A stretch of 60,000 bases of DNA from Owenia fusiformis (taxonomy: Eukaryota > Annelida > Polychaeta > Sabellida > Oweniidae): assembly GCA_903813345.2 (NCBI GenBank), contig CAIIXF020000007.1, forward strand, positions 8,811,730 to 8,871,729. The letters run 5' to 3'. How positions within the stretch are numbered: position 1 is the first letter of the stretch; each line of letters starts with the position of its first letter. The notes beneath the pieces are model-generated. The model saw only the letters and a list, made by a program, of their open reading frames with translations. It did not search any database and was not told the origin of the DNA. The position numbers and the translations under genes were made by a program. Positions 49,820 to 60,000 of the stretch are shown here, one piece after another.

Positions 49820-50740
49820 CTGTGCTCACACAGTTTGGAACCTTCAGAGGAATGTATATCCTGACTTTCAAACAAAAATATTGATTTAGATTTGTAGTCT
49901 CGAACTTTGAGAAAATAGCACAGTTGTGTGACCTAGTTTGATGACCTTTGACCTTGAAAATTTTACTTATTCAGAGCTAAGTAAGGTCTTTTGTGATTAA
50001 GCTGACCAAAATTTACATCAAAAAATCAATTTGAAAAATCAACTTTTTTGACCTTTCGAAGGTCACTGAAGGTCAAGTAAAGGTCAAATCCTAAAACTAA
50101 TGTCAGATTTGAACTCCTGGCAACTTGAAGATAATTTTCAAAAAACAATTTGGTCAAATTGAAGCAAGTTAAAAAATAACTTATTTTTACTGTTTTTGAC
50201 GTCCAATTTCTCAAAAACGGTAAAAACTTGATGCTGACATACACATACTGTATATAGAGTAATATGTAGGGAATGCTTAAATCTATAGCAATGATGTAAT
50301 TCATCGCAAGAAATGATCAAGTATAAGGCAAACTTTGAGAAACTTGTCAATCACAAAACGTGCCATTGACTTTAATACATGAGAAAGTTTCCTGAAAATT
50401 TTGTCAAATTTTATAGAGTAAATACCAAAAACTGTAATTCCAAGAGCTTTGAAATCTTCAGAGGACATAAGTTGCATATACAGCAACTACTACAAGTTAT
50501 TTGAAAGTTCTACTTCAACAAAGTGTCTAGTATTTACAGAAATTTGACTTTTTGACGTCAAAATCAGCAATTTCTTGGAAACCGGGCGAACTTGGGAAAT
50601 AGCATTATGGATATGCATAAAATGAATGTGGATATGACTCAATCCAAATAGCAGTTTTAATTTGTGTGGCCAATGTTGACGGACGGTCCAATGGACGGAC
50701 GGACGCCTGGTCGATCACATAGGCTCACTGTGTGAGCCAA
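49820..50740. mobile_element. Interspersed repeat with GCTCACACAGT ends and AGGTCA words
   Basis: GCTCACACAGT (49824-49834) recurs inverted at 50727-50737. The interior carries several AGGTCA/TGACCT words and, near the right end, the GGACGGACGGACGCCTGG run typical of mollusc repeats. The overlapping short minus-strand frames have no coding support. Confidence 0.4.
49942..49954 (-). promoter_or_regulatory. Perfect DR1 nuclear-receptor consensus inside a repeat
   Basis: The minus strand reads AGGTCA-A-AGGTCA, the ideal direct repeat with 1-bp spacing bound by RXR/HNF4-type receptors. Three more AGGTCA half-sites follow at about 50061-50087. Since it lies in an interspersed repeat, function is not implied. 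Confidence 0.3.
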
Positions 50741-50968
50741 AAAGGGACAGAAATCATGGAAACTTGTTACACACACAATTAATAAAATACCATATTAAGC
50801 TTGATTTGTGTTCATATTGAAGCAAAAAAAATTACTCACACAGAGAACACCATTCGAATGGATGAATCACATAACAAAAACAATTACGCAATTGTATACC
50901 AAATGGCCAGTCTGAGCCATTTTTGGTGTCAAATGAGAGATCAAGAACTAATCAATCCATCGGAAATA

Positions 50969-51250
50969 CTATGAAGATAAAAAAACTATTTTGCCAAAGA
51001 ACGCTGAAAAATATGCACAGAGACTCATAAATATATACCTGAATGGTTTGCTTGGACATACTGTAAGAAAGAAGCACTTAGCCAGACAATGTCCCCATAC
51101 TCGTGGTAGGGACATAAGAAACTGTAAAAAATACTCACATCTATGTGAAACGCCCATCAAAGTAGAACATCCGGTATCAGCGAGAGTTGTCCCTGGCTCA
51201 TTACTTTCTCTTAGTTCAGCTTCAAACATGTTGGTCAGAGTGTCTTAATG
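50969..51250 (-). other. Open stretch with DTGCS word and splice donor, unassigned
   Basis: The minus-strand frame reads MFEAELRESNEPGTTLADTG then CSTLMGVSHR before a strong GTGAGT donor at 51138. LADTGCS resembles the Asp-Thr-Gly motif of retroelement proteases, but no flanking gag/pol sequence is visible and the plus strand is also open. Either an exon or a mobile-element scrap. Confidence 0.2.
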
Positions 51251-51550
51251 TCCCACTACTGGGATTGTTGTTGAAGAACAGCAGGTCAACAAGGAATAAT
51301 TTGACATGTGGGCTGGAGTGGAACATAGCAAAATGATTCTAAAAATCATCAAAAATGGTAAGTGGGGGTCTTGCTAAATGTCTAAAATCTACTTTTGCAC
51401 CCTTTTGCACGGTATTTAGGATGGATTGTCATTTGCTTTACTTGTTGAATTTGCATGAAGAAAATGTAGGAAACCAATCAAGATTATAGAATATCAGATA
51501 GCATTGGATTTGCCGCTCTAACAGCTATCAATCTGAGACATGATGTTGCA

Positions 51551-51960
51551 GGAACAGCCATCAAACTGATGTTAAATGAGAACAGCTATCAGACTGTTGT
51601 TAAATGCTGCATGAACAGATATCAAACTAATGTTCAATGTTGGATGAACAGATATCAAACTGATGTTCAATGTTGCATGAACAGATATCAAACTGATGTT
51701 CAATGTTGCATGAACAGATATCAAATTAATGTTAAACGCTGAAGGAACAGCCATCAAACTGATGTTAAATGAGAACAGCTACCAGACTGTTGTTAAATGC
51801 TGCAGGAACAGATATCAAACTAATGTTCAATGTTGCATGAACAGATATCAAACTGATGCTAAATGCTGCATGAACAGATATCAAACTGATGTTCAATGTT
51901 GCATGAACAGATATCAAACTGATGCTAAATGCTGCATGAAATGCTGTCAAACCAATGTAT
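51551..51960. repeat. 33-bp minisatellite with ~193-bp higher-order period
   Basis: The unit AACAGATATCAAACTGATGT plus TCAATGTTGCATG repeats about twelve times. A variant pair beginning GGAACAGCCATCAAACTGATG occurs at 51551 and again at 51744, so the array was duplicated as a block. The 33-bp length leaves frames open on both strands (11-residue repeats); no start, splice or family support for translation. Confidence 0.9.
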
Positions 51961-52049
51961 GATGTTGAATGAAAAGATTTTCAAAGTGATGGTCTTTGCT
52001 ACATGAGCAATGCTTTCATTCTGAGGCATTTTCAACAAGCTAGTGAGTA

Positions 52050-52263
52050 ACTGTCTCATAGGGTGATTGAGCTAAAGATTTTGAAAAGATCTTCTATTAG
52101 TGAAGGTGTTTTATCAATATCCCAAGGGAAGAGGCCCACTAATAATAATGTCCCCTCTAAACTGTCTTTCATTCAAAAACCTGATTTACTACTATTTTCG
52201 TATTCTAATACTAAACCTGCAAGTGAATACTTTGAGGAGAACTCAATCCTGAGAGGACCATAA
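52050..52263 (+). other. Open stretch after a plausible acceptor, plus strand
   Basis: After AACTGTCTCATAG the plus strand is open for about 67 codons (VIELKILKRSSISEGVLSIS at the start, ENSILRGP at the end) to TAA. No family and no partner exon found; may be chance. Confidence 0.15.
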
Positions 52264-52640
52264 TTCTTACACATTCACATTCTCTTAAAACACATACAGT
52301 AGATCATTAACTTCCTACTATTTGAAAATCAATCACTTCAAATTGATTGTCATGAATCTGCTTTATTAGCATAATCCCAACTTTAATTGTCACTCATGTT
52401 ATGATTAATTCCCGTTGGATTTCGTTTTTTTAGCTTAGATTTTTACATAAGGTGAAAAAATAATTAAATCACAAATTCATCAGGGACAAAGGTAGTCCAT
52501 TAGCAAGTTACAACAATCATTTCTATGAATAAACATTCTTTGTTGACAGTTTATGTAGCAAAATGCTTATTCCCAATAGAATGAAGAAAACAAGCTTGCA
52601 TGATTTCCTGGCATGCTGGCAATTTTTTTAAAATCCTATT

Positions 52641-53200
52641 CATGAAAGGATCATTCTCGGTTTGGAGAATGAAGTTCATCGGCTTATTTTGATGTTATCA
52701 ATATCGCAAACAATTTTTATTTTTTACATAGTGTAGATTGAAATGTGATCTTTTGAATATTTAAGATTTAATTATGGTAATATTTTTATTTCTTTCATAA
52801 AACAAATATTAGTGAACCCCCACCGTCGTTATTAAAGTCAGAGGGCTATTAATATTTGAAATCTTACAGAGTAGAGATACATGTAATGCATGATTATACT
52901 TGAAAATGTAGTAGATAGCTAGTTCCATCTCTAAACATGTCTCATGACAAAAAGCTCAATTTTCGTAGATGACATGGTCAATGGGACTTTAACATGTGAT
53001 ATATTGGGGTAGGGGGGGGGGGGGTCGCTAATATATGAAAGAAATAAAAATATTACCATAATTAAATCTTAAATATTCAAAAGATCACATTTCAATCTAC
53101 ACTGTGTAGAATGATGAAAACCAAAATTGTTAGCGACATTGACAAAACATTGATAAAAGCCGATGAACTTCATTCTACAAACCGAGAATGGTCCTTTCAT
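52641..53200. mobile_element. Foldback element with ~190-bp inverted arms
   Basis: Left arm 52641-52825 and right arm 53012-53200 are inverted copies sharing, for example, CATGAAAGGATCATTCTCGG and AAATGTGATCTTTTGAATAT. The loop of about 185 bp shows no repeat. The inner edges end in CCCCCACC and, on the other arm, a 13-G run (53012-53024). Likely a MITE or foldback transposon; no clear target duplication seen. Confidence 0.6.
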
Positions 53201-53535
53201 GAAAAACAAGAAGGGAATACTTGAGGTTGTTAAATTTTGTCTTACTCTAAACACTTATTACAGTAATTAAATTGCTGCATTCATCGCTATAGACATTGAT
53301 ATCAACATCTTTAAAAAATAGTATCATAGTTTTTGGGCTCATATGGTGTAGTGATGCCAGTTAAAATTGATTTTGATCCAAAATAAATGATTGTGCAGGG
53401 AAGAACATAATGGTAAAGTACACAGGTATATCCAAGTGGTAAAGCAAGAGAAGTTATTCAAAAAGCTTTTTTCGTGCTAAGGTGGCATCTAACTTGTAAT
53501 TTTCAAGATTTTTTGTTAAGAATTTCAATCCTTAA

Positions 53536-53948
53536 GGACAGGGTGCATGTTGGGAAATTTTCTGCATTCCTCAATTGAGTCACATGTTATTTTTCAAACA
53601 TGAATAACTCCTTCCCCGCATTGTCTACATCTTCCAAGTTTGCACAAAGAGTGCACTTCTGTGCCTAGAAAAGCCTTGTGAGAAGGTTTGTTTTGTAAAA
53701 TGTATCAAAAATGAGAAAATTCAGTGAAAAAAATTTCTGAAAATTTTCTGATTTTTTCACTGAATTTTCTTGTTTTTTATACACTTTATCAAAACATTCT
53801 TCTCACAAGTCTTTTCTAGGCACATAAGTGCACCCTTTGTGCAAAACTGGAAGATATAGACAATGAAGGGAAGGAGTGATTCTTGTTTGAAAAATAACAT
53901 GTGACTCAATTGAGAAATGCAGAAAATTTCCCATCATGCACCCTGACC
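53536..53948. mobile_element. Near-perfect palindromic foldback element flanked by TTAA
   Basis: Two arms of about 205 bp meet almost without a spacer around 53740. The outer ends are GGACAGGGTGCATG and, inverted, GGTCAGGGTGCATG. TTAA lies immediately outside both ends (53532-53535, 53949-53952), as a 4-bp target duplication would. Arm identity looks about 90% by eye. No coding capacity. TTAA targets suit piggyBac-type transposition, but the terminal bases are not the classic ones, so the superfamily is open. Confidence 0.7.
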
Positions 53949-53959
53949 TTAATGGTACT

Positions 53960-54220
53960 TCATATGAAAATGAATTCATTGGTCATCTTAAAATTTGTTC
54001 TAGAGCAGAGGTTTTATTCGTCCCTAAGGTATTAGCATTTAAAATTTTGAGCCAAATTAATAAAAAGTATTTGATTTTTGATACATTACAGTTTTTGAGC
54101 CCAATCTATCAACTGGCATTTGAGTTTTCACTAAGACAAAAAATGAAGTTCAACAGACTGACAAACGGATGGATGGGCTTTCTGTATCCCTTTCAAGCTT
54201 CATCTATTGAGATAATGAAT
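53960..54220. mobile_element. Degenerate fragment of a Helitron-like 5' region
   Basis: The stretch near 54155-54215 (CTGACAAACGGATGGATGGG, then TTTCTGTATCCCTTTCAAG) resembles the ACGGACGG...CTCTATATCCCCCTCGAAC end of the intact copy just downstream. The 122-codon open frame across this region starts inside the neighbouring palindrome and is not supported as a gene. Confidence 0.35.
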
Positions 54221-54412
54221 AAAATTACTAAAAATAGGCCATTGCTGCATTTGTCGTCTCCTTTCTATTTCCAATTAGTTTTGGTCATTTCACATATTAC
54301 ATAGTGATTGTGCAAATCAATTTTAATGGGGGTGTGTGTCAAAGGCATGTCATATTAAATTAGTTTCCAAAATAATAAAAAAAAGAAAATATTGATAACT
54401 TTCCTGAAGAAA

Positions 54413-55558
54413 CTAGAAAAACAGCAACTCCACGGAGTAGCAAATCCCACCGAACATAACATATTATGCTTATTATAGCTAGTGTAAATGTTGAAATGTT
54501 TGTGCACTTTGTGATAGAAGCATGAAATTTGGCACAAAGTTAGTTTATACCATTGTGAACTAGGCATCATCATATAAAATTTGAACCAAATCCGTTCACT
54601 GGTATATGAGTTATCAAAGATTACGTTTTTACGAATATGGGCCGCCATCTTGAAATTCAGCCGCCATCTTGGAAAGTATTTCTTAAACAGAGCTACTGTG
54701 TCCCTAGGCATAATCATATAAAATTTCAACCAAATCTGTTCACTGGTATTTGAGTTATCAAAGATTACGTTTTTTACGAAAAATTGCCGCCATTTTGAAA
54801 TTAAGCGGCCATCTTGAAAATGTTTTGTCGAACATAGCTACTGTGTCCCTAAGCATCGTCATATAAAATTTGAACCAAATCCGTTCACTGGTATTTGAGT
54901 TATCAAAGATTACATATTTTTACGAAAAATGGCCGCCATTTTGAAATTAAGCGGCCATCTTGAAAATCTCTTTTTGTGCGAAACTCCTTTGTCCCTAGGC
55001 ATCAGCATATAAAATTTGAACCAAATCCGTTCAATGGTATATGAGTTATCAAAGATTATGTTTTTACGAATATGGGCCGCCATCTTGAAATTCAGCCGCC
55101 ATCTTGAAAATTATTTCTTTAACAGAGCTACTGTGTCCCTAAGCATAATCATATAAAATTTCAACCAAATCCCTTCACTGGTATTTGAGTAATCAAAGAT
55201 TACATATTTTCACATATATATACGAAAAATGGCCGCCATTTTGAAATTAAGCGGCCATCTTGAAATCTCTTTTTGAGCGAAACTCCTTTGTCCCTAGGCA
55301 TCAGCATATAAAATTTGAACCAAATCCTTCAACTTGTATTAGAGTTATCAACGATTACATTTTTTACGAAAAATGGCAGCCATTTTGAATTGAGCGGCCA
55401 TATTGAAAATTCCCTCTCAAGCAGAGGTTCTACACTCATAAGGCATAAGCCTATAATTTGAACCAAATCCGTCAACTGGCATTGGAGTTATCGCCCGGAC
55501 ACACGGACGAACGAACGGACGGCTTCTCTATATCCCCCTCGAACTTCGTTCGGTGGGA
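54413..55558 (-). mobile_element. Helitron-like non-autonomous element with ~143-bp tandem core
   Basis: Read on the minus strand, it starts TCCCACCGAACGAAGTTCG after an A and ends with a perfect 12-nt palindrome (ACTCC-GT-GGAGT, 54438-54427), 10 nt, then CTAG followed by T. These are Helitron hallmarks: 5' TC, a 3' hairpin before CTRR, and insertion between A and T. The core is about six copies of a roughly 143-bp unit containing GCCGCCATTTTG and a conserved ATATAAAATTTGAACCAAAT block. The block ATCCCACCGAAC recurs inverted near both ends. No transposase. Non-autonomous Helitron-like elements with tandem cores are known in bivalves. Confidence 0.75.
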
Positions 55559-55564
55559 TAATTA

Positions 55565-57740
55565 GAGAAAGTTTAATACCATTCATGTCATGGAAAAATG
55601 GCAGTAGAGGAAAAGCTCTCGGTGTTATATGAATTTGAGCAAACCAGCCTACATAAAGCTATACTTTGAAAGGTGACCGATTCTAATTAGGACTCCTTTT
55701 TAGATTATTCTGTATGTGGTACAATAGAGATACTGAAAATCCTGAGGTTGTAAAATAATGAGTTAAGAGATGGTGTTACGAAATAATGTTCTAGAATTGT
55801 GTGGGATGGCTTTCCATAAAGTCGGCTCATGAATATTATAATGAGCAGCTTAAAAATCTGTGACATCAATGATAGAAACCTTTCCCGCGAAAGAACAAAT
55901 GCAGTTGAGTTTACATGTAAATCCTTAGTTAATTGATGTTAATTGTACCGCTTCAAATGAGTAAATTATCAGAAAATTAATGTTGATTTTTCATTAAACA
56001 TCAACTTGAGATATATTTACACCTTCTAGGCAATATAATTATCAAATTTCCGTTAAAATTTGGAGAACATTGAAGAGATTCACTGCCGATCAGTAACTGG
56101 TCATGGTCATAGACCGCGACTGGATGTGAACAGCAGACATTAGCATTAGTTAACCATTATATGTCTCATAAAAATTTATTTAAATTAATTAATTATAGAT
56201 CGTCATGGTTTTTTGATGAATGACCTGTTTAAAATTGAAAACACTTGCACTTATCAATTAAATCCTTAATTTCACTCGCCATTTGTAAATCAGCTGATTA
56301 GTAATTCCCATGTATTGCTGCAAGTAATATTAGTAAAGACCATATCTTACCTGTTTATATCAGTATATTAATGAGGGATGCATTCCACTTGCCCTTCGGG
56401 CTGCGTGGAATACACCCTCAGAAACATATTATACAGGTATTGCACTCAACAGAATTCAATTTGTATAGTATTTATTTGTGCAATCATTTGTGAAGATAGA
56501 GATTTAGTACGTAAATATTTTCATATACAAATCACTTTACCGTTCTTCATTCCATGACATACAAAGAGGCCCACCCCCACCACAATGCCATTTATTTTAC
56601 AAAGAAAGTGACAACTGAGAAGATTTCAGAAAGAGAGTGTATATACACATCGCTGATCGTGTCTTATAAACACTAAAAGGTAACACTACATCAGCTATCG
56701 TAAACGTAATGAACATATTTCACTTGGAAAATAATACAGTAATGGTTTAACTGTCCCCACAGAAATTTGCATTTCGTAAACTTCAACAGCTTCTAGGAAT
56801 GGAGAATTTGGGCTTTGGAATATTTTCTTCTTAATAAGCCCATTGCTGTTCTCCACGTTTGGTGGATGATGATTATTTCTGGGATAATTCCACTAGACCT
56901 AATAATTAATTGTATTTAGCAAGAAACCCGAATTGTATGTTTTATTGAAATGGCAACTTGAAAAATGTTCGAAGTAAAAGAAACTCAATTTAGTTACCAT
57001 ATAATATATTTATGCTTTTAAAAATATTTTTGCTTATTTGAACTGTAGAGTCGAAAGGGATCCTGAATAACAAAATATACGAAATACTAGTTTTTGTGTT
57101 TCAATTCAATTGAATTGCATGATTAGTGCGAATAGCAGTTACGGTGAATTTGTGATGGGATTTTATACTACGACGTAAGAACCATTTAATAGGACCATAA
57201 CCAGATAATTTAATCGAGTTGCTTGTGTAACTTCACAATTTACTTTTTTTGTTTACAATCGCATGAGATGTGTGAGGGTGAACTGAGAATTATAAGTCTT
57301 AATAAACATTAGTTCCGTAAAGAAAATTGATTGAATTAAATTATTCAAGATTTTTCAAGATTTGGGATGAAAGTGCCCCGTCCGTATTTCAGATTTGATT
57401 AAAAATATTTACTGCATTGGGCAAATATAGCATTTTTATGAAGTTAAGTAAAAATATTCATATACTGGCTGTACTAATTCCCCAAAACTTTCTATCATTG
57501 ACGTCATACAGTCTACATGCATTAAAGGGCCAAATTACTTTGCCAGACAAATTATTTTAATCTGTCTACTATAATTTCATTCTGCTTTTTTAGTTAGGAA
57601 CGTTATGGCACTTAACAATGGACTGCTTGCTTGGTCAACGTGAAACAATATATCACCAGAATTCAACAAGTGGAATTGACAGGTAATCAGTAAATAAAAA
57701 GGTTCAATACTTGCCCTACTTTTAGTATTGACAGGATCTA
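55565..57740. other. Intergenic, nothing recognised
   Basis: AT-rich. A small inverted pair, GCATTCCAC and GTGGAAT, surrounds TTGCCCTTCGGGCTGC near 56379-56412 and looks like a repeat remnant. No exon found. Confidence 0.4.
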
Positions 57741-57745
57741 GGGTC

Positions 57746-58020
57746 AGTGAATTATAACCTGACAGATATCCAAAAAACACTGGGCATGAACACATGTTCC
57801 TCTACTGACATTCGCAAAAATAATTGATGTTTACCAAAGTTAATGACATAGATATCCTCGTTTTAACTTTGTATGATCGCAATAATGGAGATATAACATT
57901 ATAGTGAATTATAACCTGACAGCTACTCAAAAACAATGTTTTCTGATTTTCTACTAAGATTCACGAAAATAACTGATGCTTATAAATATAATAACTAAAT
58001 TATCCTCATTTTAACTTTGA
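57746..58020. repeat. Direct repeat, period ~158 bp
   Basis: AGTGAATTATAACCTGACAG begins both units (about 57746 and 57903). Each continues with AAAATAA-TGATG and TATCCTC(G/A)TTTTAACTTTG. Confidence 0.75.
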
Positions 58021-58869
58021 CCTCACTGTTGACCTTGACCCTATGGCATGATCTCAATAAGACAATAACTCATTCCACTAGGAAATCCAAGATTGATATT
58101 TCGTTAACTTGAATTTATCCTTTAGACTGTTGTTTATGTTTATGTATCTTTATTACCTCCGTAGTATATTGAAGAGTACATAGTGATGGCTCTCATAATA
58201 ACACATTTGAAAATGGTAGACCAAAGGTGTAATTCATGTGCAAATCCAATGAAATATGTTTACGATTCAATGTATAGATGCTACCATCAGAATCATTAAT
58301 TGGGATGTATATCAAAGCAAAAGTTAATGTTGAAGTTAAGTGGGACAACTGACAGTACTCATCATGTTACAAAGGACTTCTCTGATCATCTACTATTCAC
58401 TTATGAAATCCCAATGGGACTGGTGTATCAAATGAATGAGATCAGAGGCAGTCCAAGGCTTTTAGTTTGAGGCATGTAGAGTGGCTTACTCACCTTTGAA
58501 TTGAAGATGCCAGAGCCATGTATGTATTCATCAAAATACATAAACATGTACATGTAATGGTATTTTTGGGTTCAATGAGTTGAAAAAAGCTCTGAATGTG
58601 AGATTTATAAATGTATAACAAGGGGCACATTATCATTAGTTACTTGATTTAAGAATATCTAATATTTCAACATCAAAACAATCAACTGGGATCCTTCTGG
58701 TAATGTGCTCTGGGAAATTAGGCAGATATTAACACAACAGGGATGCAATCCTTTCACCTGGGCCATAAGACGATGAGGTTAAAAGAAAAATATAAAAATT
58801 GTGTATACCAAAATCATCTTCTTTTCACATTCCCTCTCTCTTCTCACTCTTCATGTTCTAATATGTATT

Positions 58870-59000
58870 CTCCATTTCTTTATTCTTCAATTCTCTATTC
58901 TTCATTTCTCTATTCTTCCATTTTCTATTCTTCAATTTTCTATTCTTCCATTTTTCTATTCTTCAATTTTCTATTCTTCCACTTTTTCTATTCTTCAATC
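58870..59000 (+). repeat. Pyrimidine-only tandem repeat (TTCTATTCTTC(A/C)ATTT)
   Basis: About nine units of 15-17 bp, almost free of G on the plus strand. The Phe/Tyr/Ser-Ile-repetitive open frames across it are a by-product. Confidence 0.85.
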
Positions 59001-59099
59001 CCCTTTTCATTTTCTGATTCATTCTTCAAGTTTCATTCCTCAAAAACTTCTTTGTACCTTTTCAAAAATACAAACAAAATAAACATTAATCAAAGTCCA

Positions 59100-60000
59100 C
59101 AAATACATTTTGCTACATTTATACTATAGTTTATTACAAAAATACACAACATAGATTTTATGAACCACTGTTTTTATGAAAAAAATGTATAAGTCTCTTA
59201 CAAAGGACCAGGTCAATATTTGAGTTTTGCCCCAAAGCATAATCAATGTATCATTCAGATGGTCCTAGCTATCCATTTGGGAATCAAGTTAATTTTGAAA
59301 AATTGACACATTATGTACTCTGAAAAAATGTATGGACATTCAGTAAACCCATTGACCAAAATGTAATTAAGAATGTTGAGGGGATACACTCCCCTGCTTA
59401 AGTTTAACAATTTAGATTTTTCATTTGATAGCATGTTAAAGCCGGTGAATGCTTGAATCTTCATTTTTTCCTTATTACAATAGTTCTGAAATTCATGACA
59501 AATTTGATGAATTTTTTAAATCACCCAACACAAACAGGCTTTAACATACAATCTAACTTCCAGTTGCTAAACTTATGGAGGGGGGTGTATATATTGACCT
59601 TGTTCTCCTCTTAATTTTGATGCTGCTGTGTAAATGTTCACATTTACAAAGTTGTCTGTTTCTACATGTCACTCCATGTTGACCTCAAAATTGTGACATT
59701 TTTACTGAATAAAGATTAGGACAATTTTCTTTGTAAATGTGAAGTTTACTAATACTAAACACTCATAACATTACCAAGACTATAGTACATGTACATAACC
59801 ATGAGAGACTGTCACTACTTTTGTATATAATACTAATACTGTACACTAAAAATTGTAAAGTTAAATTGGCAGTTAATTTCAAATCTATTTCTGATATCAT
59901 CAATCCCTTTGATTCTTCAAAGGATCCACACTCCTCTAATAAATATACACTCAACGTAAAAGCGATGCCAAGAAATTAGTGTGCACTTTTGATTATGTAC
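59100..60000. other. Intergenic to window edge, nothing recognised
   Basis: AT-rich with no splice-flanked frame. A TTTACAAAG / CTTTGTAAATG inverted pair (about 59643 and 59730) is the only structure noticed. Confidence 0.4.

Noticed and set aside
53936-54304. 122-codon plus-strand frame
   Set aside because: Starts inside the palindromic element and crosses a Helitron-like remnant.
54355-54729. 124-codon minus-strand frame
   Set aside because: Lies in the tandem core and end of the Helitron-like element; similar frames recur in the other copies, as expected from the repeat.
58743-59129. 128-codon plus-strand frame rich in Phe, Ser, Ile
   Set aside because: Runs through a pyrimidine-only tandem repeat; composition is dictated by the DNA.

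Overview
This window reads as a piece of an AT-rich, intron-rich invertebrate nuclear genome, most likely a mollusc and probably a bivalve. The pointers are compact splice-flanked exons on both strands, long introns, one animal-type Golgi sulfotransferase gene, and many short non-autonomous DNA transposons. Among them is a Helitron-like family with tandem 'GCCGCCATTTTG' repeats of the kind known from bivalves. There is no operon structure, rRNA, tRNA or CRISPR array that I can recognise. The organism call is an inference.

Layout. Positions 1-5 kb hold a signal-peptide first exon on the minus strand (3020-2975) and a possible further exon (2208-1984). Positions 5-15 kb are mostly mobile-element debris: CAGGGTG-ended mariner-like elements (best copy 11048-11644, with roughly 195-bp inverted repeats), a GC-rich element at 6446-6937, a small TA-type MITE at 7463-7635, an 840-bp element at 8764-9603, and the first Helitron-like copy (13634 to about 14412). 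Positions 14.4-25 kb are long gene-poor sequence.

Between 25 and 43 kb, several minus-strand exons with good splice sites lie in order: 43157-43040, 41604-41581 (24 nt), 39198-39049, 36644-36590 (signal peptide), 32319-32258, 30422-30371, 29470-29187 and 25383-25321. Their reading phases allow more than one gene model. In one, 36644 starts a secreted protein that runs into 29470-29187. In another, 39198-39049 continues through 32319-32258 into the same exon. I cannot choose between them without transcripts.

The one complete, recognisable gene is at 43536-44780 (+): an intronless 414-residue type II membrane protein of the heparan sulfate 3-O-sulfotransferase family. The usual catalytic glutamate appears to be replaced.

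Positions 45-60 kb are again rich in repeats: a mariner transposase fragment, a hAT-like element, a 33-bp minisatellite, two foldback elements (52641-53200 and the near-perfect palindrome 53536-53948), the best Helitron-like copy (54413-55558), a 158-bp direct repeat and a pyrimidine-only tandem repeat.

The most notable observations are the multi-exon minus-strand gene or genes encoding an unrecognised secreted protein, the covarying 3' hairpins of the Helitron-like family, and the sulfotransferase lacking the family's catalytic base.
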